A stretch of DNA of 64,000 bases from Imbricaverruca yamaguchii. Taxonomy: Eukaryota > Arthropoda > Thecostraca > Neoverrucidae. Each line of letters starts with the position of its first letter. Within the stretch, counting starts at the first letter, position 1. The position numbers and the translations under genes are program-made. This document shows positions 31,045-44,200 of the stretch, one piece after another. The stretch is from positions 1,309,501 to 1,373,500 of the forward strand of contig JAOTOL010001556.1 in NCBI GenBank assembly GCA_034440575.1, in the 5' to 3' direction. A model generated the notes under the pieces. It was not told where the DNA came from. It saw only the letters and a program-made list of their open reading frames with translations, and made no database searches.

Positions 31045-32892
31045 TTTTGGACATTACAAATGATGCAATAGAGATGCTAGACGCGGTATTTGCGTGCTAT
31101 ATAACAGCACTTTATCAGGTCATTACCTGCTCCAGTTACCGGAGCCAGGCCGCCCGCACGAATGCTCCGTTGGGCCGCTCGGCGCAATCAGCTTCGCAAA
31201 GAAAGGAGTGAAGTACATGAATAAAGTATGGAAAGGCTTAGGTACACAGTGACAAACAGTAGTTCGCAGGATGTTTAGGGAGCAACGTGCAAGTGACACC
31301 AATCACATGACAGTCATTTGCATGTATGACAACATTCCAGTTGATCAAGTTTGGTTCCATTAACCTGTCATGAAGTTGACCTGACTTGACCTCGGTGACC
31401 TAACATGACCTCGAAAGTATACAACATAACAACATACATAAAACATGTCGCTAGTATTGCTAAAACACTTCCGTTTTGCCAATTTACGGGAAGCATATAA
31501 GCGCCGATTTTTGTGGTCCGGAGCTGCGATTTTTTTTAGTTTAGCGGCCCCTGACTCGAAAAATGTTCGACCGATATCCAATTTTGTTACTTTTTACAAC
31601 TCCAGATTTTATCGGCCGATACAATCTCCAGATTTTATCGCCAGTTTTTGTGTACCTGCTACCGGCGCGTTGCTTAAAATAAGCGAAATTAAAATTGACC
31701 GAAAATGTTTCGAGGTAGGTGTCGCTAAAGTCAAAAACTTTTCTCAGTGCCAGATCACAAATATCAGCGCTGATGCGGTTTCCGCATATTGGCAAAACGG
31801 AGGTGTTCTTGACAAAACTAGCGACTTATTTGATGTACATTGTTATGCTATATTGTTTCAAAGTCATGTCAGGTCACCGAGGTCAAGTCAGGTAAAGTTC
31901 ATGACTGGCTAACACACGCCCTGGAGGGGGATGAGAAAATCCGCCCACCCCTACGATTTTTCGTATATAACTCCATATTGTACCGGCCGGTATACGGCAC
32001 TTTTTGCGTACCTGCTTATAAATGACCGCGCACTGTTTAAAGCAAGAAAAGTGAAAATCCGTTAATTTTTTTTTTAATTAGGGGCCGTTAAAGTAAAAAC
32101 AATTCGTAGCGCCAGACCACAAAAATCGGCGCTGATGCGCTTTCCGTATATTGGAAAAATGGAAGTGTTCTTGACAAGACTAGCGACTTGCTTGATGCAT
32201 ATTGTTATACCATATAATTAAAAAGTCATGTTAGGTCGCCGAGGTCAAGTCGGATCAAGTTCATGACAGGCTAATGGAACCAAACTTGTTCAACTGGGAT
32301 GTTGTCATAAATGCAAATGACTGTCATGCAATTGATGTCACTTTGCACGTTATTTCTACACATCACGAAATCTACTGTTTGTAATTGCATGCCTAAGCGT
32401 TTCCATACGTTATTCATGTATTTCACTCCTTTCTTTGCGAAGCCGGTTGTGCCGAGCAGCCAAACGGAGCAGTCTGGTGGGCAGCCCGTTTCCGGTAACT
32501 CGGTAACTGGAGGAGGTAATGACCTGATAACGTGCTCCTATATAGGTGACCTGAGGTTAAATAGCGGATCTGGCATCTGTATTGCGTCATTAGTAATGTC
32601 CAAAACATCATTTATGCCAATTTTTGAGTATTTAAACACAATCACAGCAATCCATAACAATGGCAACCCAAGCCACGCAAAACCAGAAAATTTTGCTATG
32701 TTGACTTCATTTGACCTTGAAGATATTGACCTAAAGTCAGGAAATTTTCACGCAATAGAATTCGCTATCGTGCCCATCCACCCTGCGAATTTCGTTACTC
32801 TAGCCTTAATAGGAGCCGTGATCTTAGGGGGGCGGAATCCCCCCCCCCTCCAGTGCGCGTAATTTCCAGAGGGCCTGCATGGTGCGTGTTAA
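31045..32892. mobile_element. rearranged fold-back relative of the TTAA element at 42533
   Basis: The segment 31500-32892 is collinear with about 42560-43789 (shared phrases include 'gcgacttatttgatgtacat' and 'catgacaggctaatggaacc'). It ends in the same 'gcgtg|ttaa' at 32889-32892. The left part, 31045-31545, is an inverted copy of about 32090-32612, so the element can fold back. The left terminal repeat is missing. No transposase is present. Confidence 0.75.
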
Positions 32893-32934
32893 CTCGCCCA
32901 CTTCACACGTAGACACAGCCTAAATACTCTCGAC

Positions 32935-33480
32935 GCCGGACCTCGCTCACCGTTGGCGGTGAGAACACCCGCACTCACCGTACTCAGCGGCGGCAGCCGG
33001 CTCACTGGCCAGCGCGCCGTCGTTCCGGCTGAGCGGCAGGGCGTGCGGCTGCTCCCCGCCATACGGGTCCCACAGGAAGATGTAGTAGAGGGACAGGATG
33101 ACGGCCGACGAGCTGACGCACACCACGTAGCCGACCACCGTCAGGATGCGCACGAGCCGCCGCGGCCGCCGCCGGGTCAACTCGTCCTCCTTGTCGTCGT
33201 CGTCGGAGGCGGCGGCGTCGGCGGCTGTCTTGCCAGTGCGCCTCGTCGTCGCCATGGCGGCCGGCCGACGGCGGTGATTGTGACGGCGACGGCCCTGGGG
33301 CGGGGGCGGCGCAGCGCGGAGCGAACGCTGCCCGCGGCGGAGGCGGCCCGACTGGCCACCGGGCGTGGCGTTCGGGTGCCGCCGACGTGGACGCGCTTCG
33401 TCGGCGCCGACGCGGCCGCAGCGCGCGCTGGGTGGGCTTCCGGCCGACGGCGGATCGCGCCTACTCCAGTAATGAAAATC
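32935..33480. promoter_or_regulatory. CpG-rich island over the InaF-motif first exon
   Basis: About 545 bp is strongly GC- and CpG-rich compared with the AT-rich flanks. It contains the coding start of the minus-strand gene at 33255 and its presumed 5' UTR. A promoter role is inferred from composition only. Confidence 0.5.
32979..33255 (-). CDS. InaF-motif membrane protein, first coding exon
   Basis: 277 bp encoding 92 codons plus one base, ending at donor TACG|GTGAGT on the minus strand. The start was chosen at 33255 because its context, GCCGCCATGG, is an ideal initiation context; the frame is open further upstream, but that part is Arg/Pro-rich GC sequence, probably 5' UTR. Residues 1-34 are acidic then very basic (TRRRPRRLVR). 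Residues 35-61 form one membrane helix (ILTVVGYVVCVSSSAVILSL), followed by YYIFLWDP. This Tyr-Tyr/Trp-Asp-Pro ending is the InaF motif of INAF/INAFM proteins, first known from Drosophila photoreceptors, where INAF supports the TRP channel. Later exons, at lower coordinates, were not found. Confidence 0.82.
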
Positions 33481-33499
33481 GTGCCGGTGTCCCGTAAGG

Positions 33500-34895
33500 G
33501 CATAGCCCTTCACAAGCAGGCACAACATGACCCTGCGGTTATGTTGCAGCAGCCACAGTTGCAGTGCCAAGTAAGTGAATTTGACTCTTGTGATTTGCCA
33601 TCGTTTCCCCCAATCGTTCAATATATCGCTTCCAAACCTTCGCATAATTAACGTGCTCGTATTTCACACAACAGCAGATGTTATTGATGGTCACGTGGTG
33701 AAAGTGCGATGACATCTATTGACTTTACGTTTGTATTGAAGCATTTAACCCTCGACGTCCACCGTGCATGCCAACCCCTCCCCAAGGACTTTTTCCAGTC
33801 ACCGGAAAACAACGGGCGGCAATCCAACGCCAATTGCAGTGGCTGTCGGTGGTGATTTCCGTGGATCTTCTGGTTGAAAAGAGGCAATGCGATATCAGGA
33901 TAGCATTGCATGTTTTAGTTAGCCTTTATGCCTTTGTATTCATGCAAGCAATTAGTAATTATCAAAATAATAGTAATAAGTAATGTATATCATCAGTATT
34001 TGTTTTAACATGTGTATGTAGCTTTATGACATCAGCTGTGGTGCCCTCAACTTCGGTGCAATGCTGCTGACATTTTAGTTTTGTATGCTTTGTCTCACTT
34101 GATTTGCACGATTAACAATTCGTGTTTAGGTGTTCTCAAATAACTCTACTCACCAGCGACCTATGACCCTCTAACATCATGCCTGAGTTTGACCCACTCG
34201 CTATACAGTGTACGAGGTAAAGTACACGTTTTTCTTGCTCACCTACATATTCGGTTCATACTACATATCCGTATGAATATAATTTTCGCTTCCGTGACTG
34301 TATTCATCAAGACAGGATTGGACTGGTGGGCAGATTTACCCAGTACTCATGACATTTAGCATCCCGGCAATGCGAGGTGGACGGGCTCGGACTTTTGATC
34401 TGAATGAATATATTTTGGCAAGCTGTCCAATTTGGATTAGGATTTGGAAAATCGAGTGCTCCAAACGGGCCTTGTCCCAATATATCAAAACTTTCCTGAA
34501 GCTGTATTGCATCCGAATCCAGCACCCAATTTTGAAGTCTTGAGCTATAAGGTTACAGCTGGGAGCGCCTCAGGCGACCTATGGACGGAATTAAGCTTCT
34601 GTATGTGTACATGTTGAGAGGATTAAAAACACTTGCGCTGAACCACCTCCAGCTGAGGAGGGTGGTCACCACGATTTACAAAGTTACAATTTACGAAACT
34701 TACTCCAATCTCGCTGCTGGCTGTCTGTAAGCCGCATAATAGGCGGATCCCCGTACGTGGGTAAGTATTGCATGTATTGCACGTAAATAGTACGTTCCCG
34801 CCTACTGAATAGTAATTACTTCCTGGCGTTCCTTGGCCGAGGTGCATTGGCCGTGCTTGTAACTCCGCAGCGTGTTAGTGCGCAGCCTGCATCGG
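33500..34895. other. no recognisable gene
   Basis: Part of the interval between the divergently arranged InaF-motif gene (-) and the sulfotransferase gene (+). No coding motifs. The InaF gene's 5' UTR may extend into it. Confidence 0.45.
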
Positions 34896-34942
34896 CGGCT
34901 CCGATTGGTGCTTAGCCTGTGTCGGCGGCTACGATTGGCGGA
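34896..34942 (+). promoter_or_regulatory. paired inverted CCAAT boxes upstream of the sulfotransferase gene
   Basis: A direct duplication of about 30 bp ('cggcggctMcgattggYg') puts two ATTGG (inverted CCAAT) boxes at 34904-34908 and 34934-34938, about 280-310 bp upstream of the ATG at 35216. Both match NF-Y-type sites. Promoter function is inferred from position. Confidence 0.4.
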
Positions 34943-35215
34943 GCTCGCTCGACAGGCAGGTAACGGTGCCGAGGCGGCCCACACAGTTGCGACGGAAAGG
35001 ATTCCTAACCAGCATCAGACGGGACGCCGGATCCAGGGGCCGGGTCGGTGGCACCTGCGTACAGGCGGACCAAGTCACGGCCGAAGATCCGCCAGTGGAT
35101 CTGAGCCACAGTCGAGCCACGGCTGGGTCCAGGCGAAAACCAGCCGACAGCTCCGGAAGTCGCGGTCGGGGAGCGCGCGTGCCTCCGTTCCCGTTGCGCG
35201 TAGCGGTGTTCCACG

Positions 35216-35262
35216 ATGGAGAAGCGCCTGCGAGGCTTGCTTCCCACGTTCTGGCTGCGACG
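35216..35262 (+). CDS. sulfotransferase exon 1
   Basis: ATG at 35216 (A at -3, G at +4), 15 codons plus two bases, donor gacg|gtgagt at 35263. Encodes the cytosolic tail [15 protein letters not shown]. The split codon is completed to Arg by exon 2. Support comes from the phase match and from the membrane anchor following immediately. Confidence 0.75.
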
Positions 35263-38200
35263 GTGAGTGGACGTTGTCGGGAGTCGACGGATTCAGTCCC
35301 CCAACCCCTGACCATTCGAGGTGCTTAGTAGGTCACGTTGGTTCGCCACAGGTGTGCCGCCGCACCTTGCGTCACTGGAACACTCCACTGCTCATCCTCA
35401 AATGGGTCAGTTGGCGTCAGATGAGTCAGGTTGGCTACGTGTACAGGCACGATCCTGACAGCACGAGTTGTCGCGAACGACGCTCCATTATTTACTCCTA
35501 TCGTATGAAGTGTACATGCTTCAGAGGGGGGGGGGGCGGTAGGTCAGTCGGTAAGGAGCTGAACGTTTGGTTGTAATGCCGTGGGTTCGAATCCCACAGC
35601 CGGCGGGATTTTCGAGTCCATTCGCGACTAGCAGGAGTGAGAGGTTGGCGACACTATGTGGCCCAACAGTCGAATGCGTCGTAAAAGAACTCAGGTATCC
35701 TACCAGAGCAAAGTGTGCGAGGATTAGCCATCCTTTCGACCCACCCGCCGAAAGATGTGGAATTGGGGGGGGGGCGGAGTGTCGTTCTGACGCATCCTCT
35801 GTTCAGCTACATGTCCTTTTGCAACTCCTTTCAAAGTCGTCGACCCGGGCAGGGGCCTAATAAAGAGTAATTGCGAGAACGTAGTAATAGACAATGATAA
35901 AGCAATGCACTTAATGTCCAAGCTACTTAGTTTAAGACGCGCTGGCGGGGCTCCCGTAGCGAGCAATATACTAAACCCTCTGCCAATGCTCCATTGGTTA
36001 ATGGAGAAACCCGACTATCCACTGGAAAGGTTAAAGATCTTGAAAAAAGGCATGCTCTATTTGTGCGAGCGATGTTGCCGTGTAAGCTTAATCTAAATTA
36101 TCTTCCAGCTCACCATGCGGACGTCAATTTCCCTCTAACGCTATCCATTACTTCTACACCTTCCCAAATGCCTCTCAAACATACTTACCTTCAGATAATT
36201 GATGAACACCCCTTCTGTCAACAAATTGAGCCACAGTACGTCGAGGTCACTGATCTAGTCAGGTCAGCGTCTGGTCATGCTGCCTTTCCAACTTAATTTT
36301 TATACTTCACTGAAGATATGTCTGCAAAAAAAAACTAAATAAAGCACGTACAGTCAAAAATTGAATGAGCATAAGACAACTCATCACAAGCGAAATACTA
36401 CATCGTGATATCAGATCAGTTCACGAAGGCAGAATTGTATTGATATTGAATGGAAGGTTTGTAACCTTTCACTGGTTACAAAATGTGTGATGTGGATTTG
36501 AAAGGTTCTCCTCAAATATCGTTCCAGAGCTTAACTTATTACCAGGCTGTGTCGCGGAGATGTCACTTAAGATTATTCTGACGAATTTCTCTCACCGGCA
36601 TTCTGAAGACTAAAATGAAAACTATTACAAAGATGACTGCACCGTCGGAGGCTGAAGAACTTTGCGGGTTGATTTCCGATATACTGCATGTTAGGTCAAT
36701 CAAAGTCATACGTATTGCTGGCAAAACAGATCTTGCCGATTAAAATACAATACTTTTCGATACCACACCCTTAAATATTGTTTGATGGTTCTCATTCGGT
36801 ACCAAAGATTACCTCTACCTATAACCAAAATGTATTGCAAAAGTCGTCATCCTGAAAGTTTGTCACCTACTTTTTCAAACTTGGCCTGTCATCCATTGAT
36901 ATTGACTCTGTCTATGCAATGCTGCTACTCCAATATGCTTTCGCGTTTGGTCAAGAAGCCACATTTGCTTTACGATCGAGCTCTGGAAGCTACACGGACG
37001 GCAAGATGACTGAATGCCGGTATCGAAGGTACCGACGCCGTTGATCTAACCTGCAAGGTGAACCGAAATCAGTGAACACAATTATTTACTGTGTTGTCAA
37101 ATGTCAAGGACGGGCTACATTTTGTTCTTTGCCAGCTACTTCTTTTCCACCTGAAGCGAAAGTCAGCTGGGAATCGCGCTGCCAGTCGGACCGGCATGGA
37201 TAAAGTCCGCTGCACACTGCGTCCGTCCTAGGCCTCAGGGATATCCGGGACGTGCGTGAGACGTCCGTCGGTTCGCCTGCGAGTATCAGTTCTTGACAGG
37301 TGCAATGTGTGGCGGCAACTTCGGACCGGCAATTTACAGCCGTCTGACGTCCATCCGACGTCGGTGACTTTTAGTGTTTTAGACTTTTAGTTGAAGAGTG
37401 GGATTTGTCTGGACTTTTGACAAACTCTTACGGGTGCAGTATGATGCGGCTGTGCCACAAGCACACTTTCGACGCCCATCGATAACGTAGCTTGATGACT
37501 TGTCCGCGATTTTCCACTCTTACTTATTCCTCTTTAGCCCACAGCCGGTGAGATTACCGAGTCCAGCTGAGACGAGTGGACGTGAGAGGTTAACAACGCT
37601 ATGAGGTCTAGCAGTCGAATACATCGAAATAGAACCAAAGGTTTTTCTTCCATTCCGTTTTAGACGGACTTCTGACGTCTGTAAAGCCCTGGACTAGCGC
37701 AGCGTGCAGTTCGCTTTGGTCTGTCGCACTGATCGCATGAGTGCGTTCAGGTTCCAGACATTCGTTGGTATTGTACCGACATTACGGTGTGTGGTGCGAC
37801 GGTCTGTGATATGCGATGCACGGCGACATATGCTGTGGTGCGACAGACGCTGGGCCGTGACCACCAACGGCCCGCCCAGGTGGTGAATTACCTTCCCAAG
37901 TTGAATTGCCTGCTGGCTCTGGAGCTTTGCCGGCTCCAGAGCTGGCAAAGCGATGAGAACCCATTGGGGCCCATGCAGTGCAGCGGTCCACTCCCCTTGC
38001 AGTTGCTCTCCCGCTCTCCCTCTCGCTCTCGCTCTCGCTCTCGCTCTCGCTCTCGCTCTCGCACTCGCCTGATAGAGGCGAGATCAGCTACCTTCAACTC
38101 GAATTAATCGTGGTACACGTCAAATTGTGACAAATTTGTTACGACCTACTGTGACAGTCGAGGCAGACACGGTGGTGACTTTCAGATAGCAGACACGGTG

Positions 38201-41200
38201 GTCATCCCACATATAACAGACACGGTGGTGACCCCACATATAGCAGACACGGTGGTGACCCAATATATAGCAGACACGGTGGTGACCCGACATATAGCGG
38301 ACACGGTGGTGACCCCACATATAGCAGACACGGTGGTGACCCCACATATAGCAGACACGGTGGTGACCCCACATATAACAGACACGGTGGTGACCCCACA
38401 TATAGCAGACACGGTGGTGACACATATAGACACGGTGGTGACCCCACATATAGCAGACACGGTGGTGACCCCACATATAGACGGTGGTACCCCATAGCAG
38501 ACACGGTGGTGACCCCATATAGCAGACACGGTGGTGACCCCACATATAGCAGACACGGTGGTGACCCCACATATAGCAGACACGGTGGTGACCCCACATA
38601 TAACAGACACGGTGGTGACCCCACATATAGCAGACACGGTGGTGACCCCACATATAGCAGACACGGTGGTGACCACACATATAGCAGACACGGTGGTGAC
38701 CCCACATATAGCAGACACGGTGGTGACCCCACATATAGCAGACACGGTGGTGACCCCACATATAGCAGACACGGTGGTGACCCCACATATAGCAGACACG
38801 GTGGTGACCCCACATATAGCAGACACGGTGGTGACCCCACATATAGCAGACACGGTGGTGACCCCTCATATAGCGGACACGGTGGTGACCCCACATATAG
38901 CAGACACGGTGGTGACCCCACATATAACAGACACGGTGGTGACCCCACATATAACAGACACGGTGGTGACCCCACATATAGCAGACACGGTGGTGACCCC
39001 ACATATAGCAGACACGGTGGTGACCCCACATATAACAGACACGGTGGTGACCCCACATATAACAGACACGGTGGTGACCCCACATATAACAGACACGGTG
39101 GTGACCCCACATATAGCAGACACGGTGGTGACCCCACATATTGCAGACACGGTGGTGATCCCACATATAGCAGACACGGTGGTGACCCCTCATATAGCGG
39201 ACACGGTGGTGACCCCACATATATAGCAGACACGGTGGTGACCCCACATATAACAGACACGGTGGTGACACGGTGGTGACCCCAGAGATGATACAGACCC
39301 GGTGGTGACCCCAGAGGTGACGCAGACACGGTGGTGACCCCAGAGATGTACAGACCCGGTGGTGACCCCAGAGGTGACGCAGACCCGGTTGTGACCCCAG
39401 AGATGATACAGACGCGATGGTGACCCCCCATATAGCAGACACGGTGGTGACCCCAGAGATGTACAGACCTGGTGGTGACCCCAGAGGTGACGCAGACACG
39501 GTGGTGACCCCAGAGATGGTACAGACCCGGTGGTGACCCCAGAGGTGACGCAGACACGGTGGTGACCCCAGAGATGGTGCAGACGTGGTGGTGACCCAGT
39601 CGGAATGCCGTTCACGTGAGTAACGGTCCGGAGCCGTCGCGGTCCGCTCTGGCGGCGACAGGTGCCCCCATCACTCGCCGGGATCGCCACGCTGCAGATG
39701 CGGCGCCGCCTCTCACAGCCTCCAGATACGAATAACGGGCTGCTCTCAGGGTTGGATCCAGGAGTTGTCAAGTTATCAGGCTCTTACCCATTGTTGTTGG
39801 TGCAAATCAGTGTTGGTGCAAATGCAAATCAGTCCAAGCCTAACACACCTGCGGCGTGCCATCTTCCCCCTCCACTGCAAGTACCTACGCGTAATTATTA
39901 TAGAGGTGCCATAGCCATGCCGTGCCTCATGGGTGTACAACAATCTGACTATTGTTTCACTGGAGAAGCTAAATATTTAATTTGTCCAGTTTCCAGAATG
40001 TCACGAAATACTTATTTCACTTGGAGAACTCTACGTTGTTGATGGGGTGCCTACTTGCCCTTGGATGAAAACTGTATCGTTATTGATGAGGTGCCTACAT
40101 GGCCTTGGATGATAACTGTATCTTTATTCATGGGGTGCCTAACGTAGCCTTGGATGAGAACTGTATCGCTGATGGGGTGCTTACTTGACCTTAGATGAAA
40201 ACTGTGTCGTTGTCGATGGCGCACCTAACTTAGCCTTGGATGAGAATTGTATGGTTGATGAGGTGCCTACTTGACCCCGGATGAGAACAGTATCGTTGTT
40301 AATGAGGTACCAACTTGGCGTTGGATGAGCACAATCGAAAATTGCCCGTCCATGTCAACCGACTGAATCCGCCCTTGCCATCCCACAGACTACGAGCACT
40401 GATTAGTACATAATACGTGCCTTTTCGTAACCCACGCTACTTGTTCCAGATCGTCGGATGTCGCATCTTTAGTGCTGATCTCGCTGACCTGTGTCCTCTT
40501 CATCTACTCATCTAGCCTGCGGTCGTCACTCCTCGAGATCACCCCGACAACGTCTTCCGTCGACACAGGTACGCCTTTGTCATCTATAGGACTCCAGTTT
40601 CAGCTTCCAATTTCTGTTTCCAGTTTGACCTACTCGCTGCGCATTGTCGCCTTGATTTCTGAATTCGGAGGTACTAGCTGGGTGCATAAACCCTCACACG
40701 AGAGACTATGCTATCAGTGGGCGCGGTGGCTAGAAACTGAAAAAAAGAATCTGAGAAAGTGCGCTTAAAAAGCTGGACACGCTGTCTTCACGCTATCCCG
40801 GAAACCATGCTTGACCTCCGAGATGTATGACGCTGCTTAAAAACCAGTGTTTGACCATGACTTTGTGTTGAGCAAGCAAACACGAACTATTTAATTACAG
40901 TATTATAATTGACTCTCCCAGAAAATGCGCTAGTATTAGAAACCTAGCTCCAACACCAGAGGGGAGGAGACGAAATCGAATGCAGGCCAGACCTACAATA
41001 GGGTTGGGCCCGATTTAACAGCAGAGCACAACCAATATTTTGACCAACATTTAGCCATGCTGAAGCTGCTAATAACACTATAGATATATGACTGAACCCA
41101 ACAGTTGACCGATCCCTGACCTTCAACTAGCACCCTGACCAGTTATCTGATCCCTCACTGGCATCACAACCTTCGACCGGCGCTGTGTTGGCGCGTGTCG

Positions 41201-44200
41201 TGTCCGCTGAGCGGAGATGTGACCCGACCCACACGTCCCGCGACCTGTGGGGCCATAACCCCTCGTCTGTACCGTCTCCTGTGAGGCCATAACCCCTCAT
41301 CTGCACCGTGCCCTGTAGTGACATAAACACTGACCAGTGCCGGGACTTTCAATCTGAAGATTCGACACCTCGACGATTGACCGGTGCTGTATCTGACCAG
41401 CGCCGAGATGTTCGACACGATGGTCTGTGACCTGTCCGGTGACCTCCGGCGCGGTAACCTCAGGCCCCTCGGGCAGTTGCAGCGGGTGAGCCACTGGTGG
41501 GCCCGTCGGCGCTGTACCCGGACCGAGACGGCAGGCCGGCGCCCGGTCCGGCCGCTGGTCCTCTGGTGAATCGCACCAGAGAGGCTGAACAGCAGCACCT
41601 GCTGGTGTTCACAAAGGTCGGTGATGCCTTGGCGGCGGCGATGATGCCTGCTCGTCGGTTACTCTGCACGTCCTTCGACGCGTGTTGGTGAAGTATTCGC
41701 ATAGTATTCGCAGCTGTTTGGACAATAGTAACCTTCATTTTAGCGTTGATGAATAAACTGAAAGATTAGCTGAGGGGGAGGGTTGGTGGCATTTGGACGA
41801 TTTCTTCTCTCCAATCCTACCGCCATAGCGATTTTGAAGCAACGTTTGCATGAATTATCATATTATTTTCGATAGCTGAGCTTCTTAAATCGTACTTTAT
41901 CGAAAAGGATTGGCAGAGATAGATTTGTAGCTGTTTAATCCCTGAATGATTATAAAACATGTCGTATTTTATCTTCTCCTTATCAAGCGAACTGAGGACA
42001 GGTTTATCGATCCATAAGATGAATGCTTGAACAAGGATGAGCCTCTAATACGCATGGCATATCTCGTTTCAGATACTGTCTATATTCGCTGGGCTTTTTT
42101 CTAATGTAGTATTAGGAAGCCTACGTTCTGATGAACTTGAATGTTTCACTCTGACCCAGCTTCGCTACTCTTCGCCCGCGACCAATCGGCGTGAGAGATT
42201 GGTGACGCTGCATGACTCAACGGTCGATGTGTCGTAAAACCAAGAACCAACCAACCAACCAACTCTGACCCAGCTATCGTGCCTACTGTTACGCTAGTGG
42301 TACATTTAACGGGGAAGATTATGGCACAAGTGTGCCCGCCACGGCATCAGCTTTATGTACACACATGCTGTATTGCCTTAGCGCAGCTACACTGTGTAAG
42401 TTTGGATCGCATCATCACACATTTTGCACCTTCCGCCAGGACCGATGTCCGGCGTATGTGCGTGCTGTGTTGTGTGTATGTGCGTGCTGTGTTGTGTGTA
42501 TGTGATTCTGCTAGGGGGATTATTGCCATTAACACGCGCCCTGGAGGTGGGGGCGAAATCCGCCCACCCCTCCGGTTTTTTGCAGATAACTCCAGATTTT
42601 ACCGGCAGATATACGCCATTCTTTGTGAAAAATGAAAATCGACCGAAAACTTTTCCAGTTACGGGTCGCTAAAGTCAAAACATTTTCTCAGGAACACAGG
42701 AAGTGTTCTTGGCAAAACTAGCGACTTATTTGATGTACATTGTCATGCTACATTGTCTCAAAGTCATGTCAAGTTACCGAGGTCAAGTCAGGTCAAGTTC
42801 ATGACAGATGAACACAAGTCCTGGAGGGGGATGGCGAAATCCGCCAACCCCTCTGATGTTTCATGCATAACTCCATATTATACCGGCCGATATCCGCCAA
42901 AGTTTTGCGTACCTGCTTAGAAATGACCGGTGCATTGCTTAAAGCAAGAAAAATGAAAATCTGCCGAAAAGTTTTCAAGTTAGGGCCGTTAAAATAGAAA
43001 CAATTCGCAGCGCCAGACCACAAAAATCGGCGCTGATGCCCTTCTCGTATATTGGCAAAAGGGAAGTGTTCTTGACAACACTAACGACTTATTTGATGCA
43101 TATTGTTATGCTATATAATTAAAAAGTCATTTTAGGTCGCCGAGGTCAAGTCAGGTCAAGTTCATGACAGGCTAATGGAACCAAACTTGGTCAACTGGAA
43201 TGTGTCATAAATGCAAATGACTGTCATGCGATTGATGTCACTTTGCATGTTACTCCCTACACATCACGAAATCTACTGTTTGCCATTGTGTTCATAAGCG
43301 TTTCCATACTTTATTCATGTATTTCACTCCTTTTCTTGCGAAGCCGATTGTGCCGAGCGGCCCGACGGAGCAGTCGGGTTGGGAGCCCGGCTCCGGTAAC
43401 TGGAGCAGGTAATGACCTAATAAAGTGCTCCTATATAGGTGACCTGAGGTCAAATGGCAGATCTTGCATCTGCATTGCATCATTAGTAATGTCCAAAACA
43501 TCGTTAGTGCCAATTTTGGAGTATTTAAACAAAATCACAGCGATCCATAACAATGACAAGCCAAGCCACCCAAAAGCAGAACATTTTGCTATTTTGACCT
43601 CATTTGACCTTGAAGATATTGACCTAAGGTCATGAACTTTGCACACAATAGAGTTAACTATCGTGCCCATCCACTCTGCGAAGTTCGTTGCTCTAGCCGT
43701 CATAGGAGCCGAGATCTTAGGGGGGCGGAATCCGCCCCCCCCCCCTCCAGTGCGCGTTATTTTCAGAGGCCCTCCAGGGCGCGTGTTAACAAATCCGTCA
43801 ATCAGGATGTTTTTTGCAGTGAGTTCACCGTTCCATCGTACATGGGTTAATCTATTTACTTTTTGGTTCATATGTATCGCTAGGAGACATTTGTGTAGCT
43901 TGTGAATGCTCGTTGTTCCAAAGCTTTGAGAAGGTGATGTTTTCACAGAGAGTATTACATGTTTGTCGTAGTATTCGATAGATTTGCAGAAGGTGCGCTA
44001 TTATTATTCCTGAGCCTCTTTCGTATTGCGAAAACTCGTATCCGTTGCACAGGGTTGAAAATAGCATTATTATGTATATATGCAGACCAAAACTCTAGGA
44101 AATTATCCACCCCTTTTGTCGGAAGATGAATTGAGTTGATCGAAATTGACTCAGCTCATTTGTATTTGGTGAACATGGTCCAAGCTCATCGGAAAGTACA

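Noticed and set aside
31445..31912. 155-codon + strand frame
   Set aside because: It lies within the fold-back transposon derivative; the matching part of the related element at 42.6 kb is not open in the same way.
33256..33645. N-terminal extension of the InaF-motif frame to an ATG at 33645
   Set aside because: The extension is Arg/Pro-rich with no family similarity, whereas the ATG at 33255 has an ideal context and gives the usual short basic N-terminus.
34872..35576. 234-codon + strand frame over the sulfotransferase 5' region
   Set aside because: It has no recognisable domain and overlaps exon 1 in another frame. The exon 1 reading is supported by its splice phase and the following membrane anchor.
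38120..39557. 450-codon minus-strand and 230-257-codon plus-strand frames
   Set aside because: They arise from the 27-bp satellite; the peptides are simple nonapeptide repeats in several frames at once.
41401..41485. Alternative sulfotransferase exon reading [17 protein letters not shown]
   Set aside because: Its attractive frame does not fit the phase-1 end of exon 2. It would also need a second exon of 37 bp at 41580. One exon at 41483-41616 fits both neighbours.
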